A stretch of 64,000 nucleotides of DNA from Seriola aureovittata (taxonomy: Eukaryota; Chordata; Actinopteri; Carangiformes; Carangidae): assembly GCF_021018895.1 (NCBI RefSeq), contig NC_079377.1, forward strand, positions 9,368,501 through 9,432,500, in the 5' to 3' direction. Below, in pieces: positions 1-10,200 of this stretch. The notes beneath the pieces are model-generated. The model was not told the origin of the DNA. It saw nothing but the letters and a program-made list of their open reading frames with translations, and made no database searches. Position 1 is the first letter of the stretch, and every line of letters starts with the position of its first letter. Made by a program: the position numbers and the translations under genes.

Positions 1-147
1 GTTATCAGGCATTTGCCCAGATTCAAATCAATGTCACTAAATTGGTAGACTCATCAACAGTTGGCAAGTGACTTGGTATTAAAAAAAATGTAATCCGACT
101 CTGATCTTCTCCACCTGTCCCTATCTTCATCTCTTTCCGTCCTTTAG
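1..147 (+). other. cdh23: cdh23 intron, 3' part
   Basis: Intronic sequence up to the pyrimidine tract and AG at 146-147. The upstream exon is outside the window; it must end one base into a codon, because the first visible exon starts with two bases of a split codon. Confidence 0.85.
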
Positions 148-3100
148 GCAGTACAGTAACAGTGCTGAATGGGCCGGTTCTGGCTGAGGATAAAGACATT
201 GGACCCAATGCTGTGGTGAAGTACCGCCTGCTGGGAGCAAGGGTGGACCTCTTTGCTGTGGATGCCAATACTGGTAACATTATGACTCCTCCTGCAAGTT
301 GACACAGAGGAAAACTGCAGTGAAAATGTTAACGTCTCTGTAATTCCCTCCAGGTGTGATACTTGTGCGTCAGGGAGCAAAGTTGGACCGCGAGGCGTTT
401 CAGGAGCCCCGGGTAGAGCTGTTTCTTGTTGGGGAGGACGTAGGAGGTTTAAATAGCAGTGTCCCTCTGACAGTTACCATCCTGGACCAGAATGACAACC
501 CTCCTGTCTTCAGCCCATCCAGTTTCAGTGTTCGACTCCCGGAGAACAGCCCCACCGGTACGTTGGCTGGCTTGTAGCTAATGATCTGTTTGTAGGAGTG
601 CGGAGTTCCTTCCTGTGATTATACACTTTGTTCCATTTTGCATTTCCCTGTGTGAGGGTTTAGGGTTTGCATGTTGGGAATGGCATCTAAGTTCTTTCTC
701 TGCCTCTTCCAGGTGTGGTGGTGACTCAGCTGTCTGCCACTGACGCTGACTCCGGCTCCAATGGCTGGCTGATGTATCGGCTGGAAAGCGGGGCTCAGGA
801 CCGCTTCGTGGTAGACCCACTCTCTGGTGCTGTCTTGGTGGGCAACAACACCCTCGATAGAGAAGAGCGTGGGTCCTACCGCCTGGTGGTCATGGCAACC
901 GATCGTGGCACACCCCCTTTGTCAGGCACAGCCACCCTGACAGTCATCCTGGATGATGTAAATGACTCGCGGCCTCGTTTTATAGAGCCTGTAACCATGA
1001 TAAGCGTCAATGAGTCCACACCACCTGGAGTGGTGGTGGCAACGCTGACTGCTGAGGACCCAGATCTGCATCCCCGGCTGGAGTATTACATCATCTCAGT
1101 GGAGGCAAGGGATGATGGGAACAACCCAGTGGATGGCTTACAGGAATCCTTTGGCATTGATTTACACACTGGTGAGTCATGGATCTTACTCACATTTAAT
1201 ATCTTGATGTAGAAAGTTTTACTTTCACTGATGATGTAAGAAAGCCAGTACACTGAAAAAACTTCGTCTAAAATAATTAGATGTGTTTCTGTGAATTTTC
1301 AGGTGCAGTGTTTGTACGCAACCCGCTGAACAGAGAGCTGGTAGCTACATTTGAGATCATCGTGTCTGTACATGACAATGCCAGTGATGTTATTGACAAG
1401 TCAGGGAGTGTTCCCAACGGTAAGTTCATTTTTCATCATGAAACCTATCTTCAGTTTCGTGAATTTAGTTTTCTAAGTTATTTTCACTCGTCTCTCTTCT
1501 CTTCAGCGAGACTAACCATCAACGTGTTGGATGTAAATGACAATGCCCCTCGTTTCCGGCCCTTCGGAGTGTCCAACTTCACGGAGAAGATTTTGGAAGG
1601 AGCTCAACCCGGCACAACACTGCTGTCTGTGTCAGCTGTAGACCCCGATAAAGGTCCCAACGGCCAGGTCATCTACCAGCTGCTCCACTTGCCCCGAGGG
1701 GGATACGTTAGACTGGAGGACCCTTCCATTGGTATGGCACCTAAACAACCTGCTGTAGGCTGCAGATTAAAAATGTATCAAGTTTCACAAGTACTGTATT
1801 ACTTAAAATGTAATTCCTTGCTTGTTGTAAAATTAGAATATCAGTATTGACCAGATGAATCCAAACTATAACTATCACTGTGTTAAAAAAATTTTCAGGT
1901 AAGATTATAGCCAACCAGACGGTGGATTTTGAGCAGGTACAGTGGCTGAATTTCACTATTCGGGCCCGTGACCACGGCACTCCTCCCAGGATCGCTGAGC
2001 TGCCCGTTTACCTGCGGATTGTGGATGTCAATGACAACAACCCTGTCTTCCTACAGCCCTCGTATCAGGTACTGAACAGGACATATATATATATATATAT
2101 TATTCCATTGACTTGTGGTTTGGTCTTTGCATGAAAAGCACAGGTGTAACTAATAACATTGATGAGGGCCCCAGGAATGACCCTCGTTTATGTAATTAGT
2201 CACACCTGTGTTTGACAAGTCGTAATGAAAAGAACTGCCACCAAACATGTGGCTGAAAATGACAAGTTAAACTCAAGACAAGAAGCACACTGAAATAGGA
2301 AATACATGCTTCTTTTATTCATTTAATGAGAGAGAAGGCCATCATTTTTTAATTATTATCAGAGCACTTTTTTTGTGTGGTATCCACTTATTTTTGCTAA
2401 TTAACTTTTAATTTCTTTTTTGTGTAAAATTACTCTTCAGTAATGTAGCATATAAATTTAAGTGTTATGTGATTTAGTTCATGTGCACAGTTGCCACTTT
2501 TCTATTAATTCAAAACATAATCTTATTCTTTCAGTGTCCCCTGAGCCAAAGTGTGTGTTCATCTGTGTTTGCAGGAGCCTGTGTTCGAGAATGTGAACCT
2601 GGGCACCACCATAGTTCGTGTCAGTGCTACGGATGCTGATTCTGGCCTTTTTGCTGTCATTGAGTACAGCCTGGTAGACGGAGAGGGCAAGTTTAGCATC
2701 AAACCATCCACTGTAAGTTAACCCGTACATCAGCACAGTTAGTTTGACAGTAACTACGCACTGCTCTTATCTTTGCTCCTTTTTACTTTTTCTGATGGCA
2801 AAGCTCAAGCAGAATATTCAGTTCTCTAAATATCTGCTTTAGTTTTAGTCTAGATTTGGGCCATTTCTAATAAAATCAGAATAATCACACATTCATATCA
2901 CATATAATAATCACAATAATTTCCCAATTAATTTATTCATGTCTTCACTTGAAGTGGGTTTTCTACTTTCAGTGTATTCACAGTAAGTTTACAATTCCAT
3001 TAATTGACATTTTGCCAAAAAGGCTAAAACAAAGAAGTTCATAACCTTTTGAAGGACTGGGTTCATAAACAAATGTAAAGCAAATTCCACAGAATTTTTC

Positions 3101-5807
3101 TTTTGATGAACTCTGACTGATAAGGAGTGGTCTGCACTCAGGTGTCATTTTGTGTTTTCAGCAGTGCTGGGTGTCAGCACTGAACCTCATCCTGCCTGGA
3201 AATAAAAGTTTAAACAAAGCATTTCAGTGTAATAAAGACAATCTAAATAGTTTATCTCCATGCTCCATTTCTGTCAAACACACAGACTTAAATAAATGTC
3301 TTTATACAACCACCACTCCCAGTCAGTGCTTGTACTTCCTTCCTAATTATCCTTTCTCCTCTGTGTCAGGGAGAGATCTACATCCTCTCTCCTCTGGACA
3401 GAGAGACAAAGGACCATTACACTCTGACTGCCGTCGCTCGTGACAACCCCGGCGGCAGCCACAGCAACAGACGAGAGAACTCTGTCCAGGTAGAGATCAC
3501 TGGCTGTAATGAGACAAGAGCCTTATGTGAAGGAGGGTTTGAATACATATCTAAGTAACCTACACTCATAGAGTTGGTACATATTAACACCATCTATAGT
3601 GGACCCCAGTGAGAAGCCAGAAGATCATAGATGGAACATGATACTTCAGGTCTATGAAAACCTTGTTTCACTTAGTTTAAGGTTGTGTCATCTGTAGGTT
3701 TTGCTGCACTAGTAGAATTTAGATTATTTTGCTGATGAGATAACGTGATAATTGTGACGCCATCTGCCTGTTGCTGCACATCAGGTCCTGGTGACAGTTC
3801 TCGATGTCAACGATTATCGGCCACGCTTTACAGAGCGAGTGTTCAACACCAGCGTGTTTGAGAATGAGCCCAGTGGCACGTCTGTGATCACAGTGAGAGC
3901 TACTGACCTGGATGAAGGAGAGAATGGAGCGATCCTCTACAGCATGTTGGGACCCCATTCAGGTATGAATACGTTCATAAAGGCCTCAGCTGGTTAGTCT
4001 GAATAAACTTTGGGTGCCTCCTGTTTGCTTGGATTACCTTTTGAGATGTGTCAAGAATGTGACTGGAGCCCACCTGTGGCAAATTGAATTGATCAGACAT
4101 GGTTTAGAAAGGCACACACCTGAGTATGTAAAATCCCACAATTCAAACTGCATGTCAGGACAAAAATCAAGACATGAAGTCAAATAAACTCTCTGTAGAC
4201 CTCCACAATAAAAATTGTGGCGAGGCATGGATCAGGGCAAGTGTGCAAAACCATTTCTAATGCTTTAGTGTTGCTAAGAGCACAGTGACCTTAATAATTG
4301 TGAAATGGAAGAAGATTGGAATCACCAGGACTCTTCCTAGAGTTGGCCGTCCAACCAAACTGAGTTGCCAGGCAAGATGGCCCCAAAAGTCCAGCAGCTT
4401 CAGAAGTCCTCTGCAGAGATGGGAGAGCCTGCTGGAAGGACGACCATCACATCAACTCTACATCAATCAGGCGTTTATTGAAGAGCAGCTAGATAAAAGC
4501 CACTTTGAATGAAATGCATAGGACAGCATATGCAGCCAAATACAGAGAGGTCCTTGAAGAGAACCTGCTCTAGCATGCACACAATCTGGTGATGGTTCAC
4601 CTTTCAGCACAATGCTGATGTGGCTTCAAAAGAATTCTCTGACTGTTCTTGGTTGGCCCAACCAAAGCCCAGACTTAAACCACATAGAATATCTGTGGAG
4701 AGGCCCGAAGGTGACAGTTTACAGACACACCCCATCCAATCTGACAGAGCTTGGGAGGATCTGCCAGGAAGAATGGACTAAACTACCCAAACCCAGGTGT
4801 GCAACACTTAAAGAGACCTAAGAAGACCAGAGGTTGTAATTTCTGCCAATGGGGCTTCTATAGAGTACTGAAATAAGGGTCTGAATACTTTTGTAAATTA
4901 GAGATTTGAATATGAAAAATTCTAAAAACGTGGATTCACTTTGTCATTATGGGTTATTGAGTATAGATAAATGGGCAAAAATGGCAAATTTATCCATTTA
5001 CAATTGAGTCTACAACTCGATAAAGTGTGCGAAAAGACAGCTCAGAATACTTCCTGAAGTCACCACATATCTTTTCTTAGTCCATAAACCTCCTCTCTTC
5101 CTTTTTAGATGCATTTTCCCTGGATCCAAACACAGGACTGGTGCGTTCTCGCCGTCTGCTTCAGTCGTCTGAACGTTTCAACCTGACTGTGGTGGCTACC
5201 GACCAGGGGCGTCCTCCCCTGTGGGGCACTGCAGACCTGATCATCACAGTCATAGACGTCAATGATAACAGACCTGTGTTTGTCAGGCCAGCCAATGGAA
5301 CTATCATCCATATCTCAGAGGTATCTGCTGTCACGTGTCTCTGTGCATGTCATTGTCAGTACGTGTGCGCTAGATACCCATTCGGCATCATAAGGTCAGT
5401 GTCGGGGGCCAATACCTATCCGTAATATCTGATCCCTACACCAAGGGGCTTTAATAAATAGTTCCACCAATTGATAGACACGGAGTTGTACTGAAAACCA
5501 TAAACAACAAACAAAAAAAACACAAAGCTCTATTGTTCCAGTTACACAGTTTATTAAGAGAGTTCACACAAACACACAGTGACTCTCTTTTCCCTCCATG
5601 TAGGAGCAGCCTCCAGGCCTGCCTGTGTATGAGGTCCATGCAACAGACTCTGATGAGGGTGTGAATGGTGAGGTCCGCTATGCGTTCCTGCAGACTGGAG
5701 CAGGTAACAGAGACTGGGAAAACTTCCACATCGATCCCTTGTCTGGAGTCATCACAACAACGGTGAAACTGGACAGAGAAAAACAGGCCCTCCATAGCGT
5801 GAGTCAC

Positions 5808-5869
<62 letters not shown>

Positions 5870-7250
5870 ATTTTTGTCCTGTTAATATACTGAACTGTGT
5901 AGCGTTGTGTGTCTCTAACTGAGTCCAAACAACTCTCTCAGCTTATCATTGTGGCCCGTGACATGGGTCAGCCAGTGCCTTATGAGACCACACAGCCTCT
6001 GCAGGTGGCGCTGTTGGACATTGACGACAATGAACCCGTCTTCCTCAAACCACCAGTGAGTATGAAGCGCTCCGAATAATCTGTACATAAGAGCTTATGT
6101 TAAACTGTTTGTATGTTTGCCTTTTTTTTTCCTCATGGTCTTTGTGTTGTATGTATGTTTGTGTGTGCATCTCAGCGTGGCAGCTTGCCTTACCAGAAGT
6201 TAACAGTGCCTGAGCACTCCCCTCCAGGTACTGTGGTGGGGAACATAACTAGAGCTGTGGACGCCGATGAGGGCTCCAATGCCATCGTCTACTACTTTAT
6301 TGCAGGTGATGCAGTGATCTTCACATGTAGCCACATGTATCCATTATAGCCAAAATACGTTTGAATTCAAGAAGATTTAGAGCACATCCACGCAGTTTGT
6401 CTGGAAGCTCTGGTATCCATTGTGTGGTCAGATTAAAGTCCTCATACTTCAAAAGCTTAGGAATAATGGGGACATTTGTGTAGATCCATCCGTGTTCCGT
6501 TTCTATTTAAAGCTGATTCCTTTAGTGATTTGGATGGCTGAACATAAATCCTGTCCATCTCTTCCTGCAGGGGGAAACAGCGATGGCAACTTTGGCTTGA
6601 GTCTAGATGGAGAGCTGAAGTTGCATAAGGATCTGGACCGGGAGGAGATTCCAGTCTATTCAATCATCATCAAGGCTTCCAGCAACAGGAGCTGGACTCC
6701 TCCCAGGGGTCAGAGGGCAGCACGGGCCAAAGCCCTGGACCCTGCCCGTGACCCCAGCCTGCTGGAAGTCCGCATCGAACTGGAAGACATAAATGATCAG
6801 AAACCACGCTTCACTAAGGCAGAGTACACTGCAGGTAATCTGTGTTCTTGCATGTACTGTTTGTGTATGCTGGTCCATGTAAAACCACCATAACCCTCCT
6901 TTTTTGCTTCCCCGTTTCAGGAGTTGCAGCAAATGCCAAAGTAGGGTCAGAGTTGATCAGGGTTGTGGCTGTAGATAACGACATCGGCAACAACAGCGTG
7001 GTCCAATACCATATCGTTACAATCCGTTACTTCCAGTCACAGAGCAATGGTAGTGAGGATGTTGGCAGCATCTTCACCATCGGTGAGCTTCCTCATGTAC
7101 AGTATTCAGGCTGTTTTCAGGCTTCCTGTTTAGTTCAACATATTGCCCATATCGTATCTACATGTTACACGCATTGTATTTAATATTGGCTAGACTTTTA
7201 CAAAAAAGCTCTTTAAAGCAGCTTGATAGTATTTTATGAACATGAAATAT

Positions 7251-7293
<43 letters not shown>

Positions 7294-10200
7294 GTAACTG
7301 TATTATGTTTATTTCAAATATCTCATACTTGATACATAATACTGATGAAACAACTTCAAATACACAAAAACAGTTTACACATTATTTAAAAGGGTAAAAC
7401 TGGTGATATTTTTGTTATTGTCACCAAATCCCATGAAAAGCCCACAACCAACAATTGTGTCTCAGTAGTTTCTGACTTCCCCCAGTTTGGCTGTTTCTCT
7501 GAGGTGTGGGTCATTGATGTTTTGTTTTTTTTATATATATTTTTTATGTTTGTTTTTGGACAATGATGGTGGAGCTCTCAGGTGTATCCGGCTCTGGATA
7601 AACAGGAAATATTCGTTTGCAGGATACATCAATTGTTGGTTTTGTTTTTTCTTTGGATTTGTTGACAAAAAAAATATGAAATATCGCCACACTTATCCTT
7701 TTAATGTCATGATCAATGATTTTACATGTTTAATGTTTCCATTTAAATGCAAAATGAATGAATTGAAATGGCTTCAACAACACTGACTTAACAAGTAGCA
7801 CAGTCATTCAATAGACATGTACTTTCTTCCCGCGCCTCTCTAATATACAGTTCTCGTTATCAGCACGTTTTCAACACATCACACAGAATGAACTCCTATA
7901 TTTTATCAGTTTTTATACTGAGAACTTTGCGATGAGTAAAATTCATGTCCTTTGTCGAGACAATATTCTGTCCCATGATTTCCACAGGTTTGACAGATGG
8001 TATCATCAGAACCTATGACCTCTTCACCGCCTACAACCCAGGCTTCTTTCAGCTTGAGATTTTGGCGTGCGATTTCGTTGGACACAGCACAACCACCAAC
8101 GTGAATATCTATATTCTGCGCGATGACCAGAGGGTCAAGATAGTCTTTAATGAGATCCCCGATTTGGTCCGAGAAAACCAGGAAGACTTTGTCAACTTGC
8201 TGTCGAACATCACTGGAGCCATTGTCAACTTAGATGACATACAGGTAAGGCTTTCCTATTGGAATGTTTCCCATTTAACTTTTTTTGTGTATGTTGTTCA
8301 AACATCTGACATCTCTGTCTCCCTTTCCTTTGATCCAGTTCCATGTGGACAAGAAGGGCAGAGTGAATTATGCGCAGACTGACATGCTGATCCATGTTGT
8401 CAACAATCAGACCAACACCATCCTGGATGTTGAAAGGTAAACCTTCCTTAATATAAATAAATCTTGCACTCAAAACCTACATGATGAGACTGTCATTCTA
8501 ATATTAGATGCATACTAAAGCTTGTCTCTCCTCTCATACTGGCCCCATAGAAATTCTCCAGCTCTATGGTGCATAGATTGTGAGTTTACATGAACTTACC
8601 TCTGTCCTGGCCTTTCATGTTTTGCAGAGTGATCCAGATGATCGATGAGAACAAGGAGCAGCTGAGAAACCTGTTCAGAAAATACAACGTTGTGGACGTT
8701 CAGCCCGCCGTCACTGACAAACTGCCCGACGACATCTCCACACTGCAGGTCTGTGAGGCTGGGACCTGCAGAAACCCACGGACTGTTGCGGGTGTTTTGT
8801 GTTTTGGTGCTGTTAAACTGTCTTTATTTTCCTCTTTTACAGCTGGTCATCATTATCCTGGCTGTGCTGCTGTGCTTCGCAGGAATTTTGTTTGTAACAA
8901 TGAACTGGCATTATCGTAGAGTGTAAGAATCATTCAGTATTCTATAAAAGGGCAGTTTTGTATTGAAATAGATATGTGTTTTTTGTGTGTACTGAATCAG
9001 TCACGGACCATGTTTTCAGGCTCAGTATGAGCAGCCTTATCAACATGTTTATCTTCTCTTGACTGTTGCAGACACCAGAGGAAGCTGAAAGCCATCGTTG
9101 CAGGATCAACAGGTGAGAAGTGGCTTTGCTGACGGGACGGCCCCGCCAGCTGTTTACATCAGGATGTAGCTTCTACATGATAATGCAGAGAACAACATGT
9201 TACTTAACAAAGGCTGTTTTACTTACAATACAATTATTTATCCTACACCATCCAGGGAACCAGGGTCTAATGGATATCCTGGACATGCCCAACACTAATA
9301 AGTACTCTTTTGAGGGGTGAGATAATAGCTCATTTTATATCACTTTGTGTTGTTGTTCTACAAATCTCATTGTCTCAAAATATTCTTTCCAGTTGTTGAG
9401 TATTAATCTGAAGATTTTCAGCAAATTCAAGTATAAAAAATATCTTTAATGGTAAATATACGGTATGTTAAAGAAAGAGTTTGACATTTTGGGATATACA
9501 CTTACTGGCTTACTCGTTATCACCTTGAAGTTGCTAGGCAACCATCGGAGACTGCAGGAAGTCACAGCACTTAGCCACGAAATATTTCCGAAATGTGAAT
9601 TCCCCATCAAACCACAATATATTGTTTTTACATTTTATTTTTTTGCACAGGTTAACCAAACAAGGTATAACGTGTCTATTTAATTCCCTCTGTTCCATCT
9701 AAGGTAACTGCCTGTTGGCTGTGACTACATAGACATGGGAGTAGTGTCGCTCCCATCTAAGTCTCAGCAAGAAATCGAATAAGCGTGTTTCTCAAAATGT
9801 CACACAAGCAATTTAACATCCAAAAATTTAATTCAACTTTTTCAAAAAGCACTGGTAATATGCTGTTTGAACTTTAGAGTCCATAACATTAATCTCAAAA
9901 AAACAACTGAAAAAGCAGGTCAGTGTCAAAAATCTGATTTGAATTCTGATCTCTGAAGCACACCACAGTTCTTTTCTCATTTTATTGATGATGTGTATAA
10001 TGCCATTTGCCTCTGTAGGGCTAATCCAGTGTGGCTGGACCCATTCTGTCGCAACCTGGAGCTGGCCGCCCAGGCTGACCACGAAGACGACCTGCCCGAG
10101 AACCTGAGTGAGATAACTGACCTGTGGAACAGCCCTGCACGCACTCATGTCAGTACTAACTTTAATCTGAGTTCCTATATATCTCACAACAATATTTTGG

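Larger units (their letters stand above)
148..8146 (+). other. cdh23: cdh23 ectodomain: cadherin repeats EC19 (partial) to EC27
   Basis: Nine cadherin repeats can be counted from their closing calcium-linker motifs: DQNDN (485-499), DVNDS (955-969), DVNDN (1530-1544), DVNDN (2024-2038), DVNDY (3803-3817), DVNDN (5255-5269), DIDDN (6017-6031), DINDQ (6786-6800). A last repeat has no closing DxNDN and ends near 8146. Mid-repeat AxDxDxGxN motifs are intact in most repeats, for example ATDADSGSNG, AVDPDKGPNG, ATDLDEGENG and ATDSDEGVNG. They are degenerate in the repeats reading AEDPDLHPRLEY and ATDADSGLFAVIEY. LDRE is present in five repeats and lost in others (LLQSSERF, LFTAYNPGFF). Counting back from the membrane these are EC19-EC27; the numbering is inferred from the known 27-repeat human protein. 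These repeats form the rod-like, membrane-proximal half of the tip-link filament outside the stereocilium. Confidence 0.9.

Noticed and set aside
4285..4821. Transposase-like frames as a functional gene
   Set aside because: The middle of the transposase is missing and the two pieces are in different frames; an inactive Tc1 relic.
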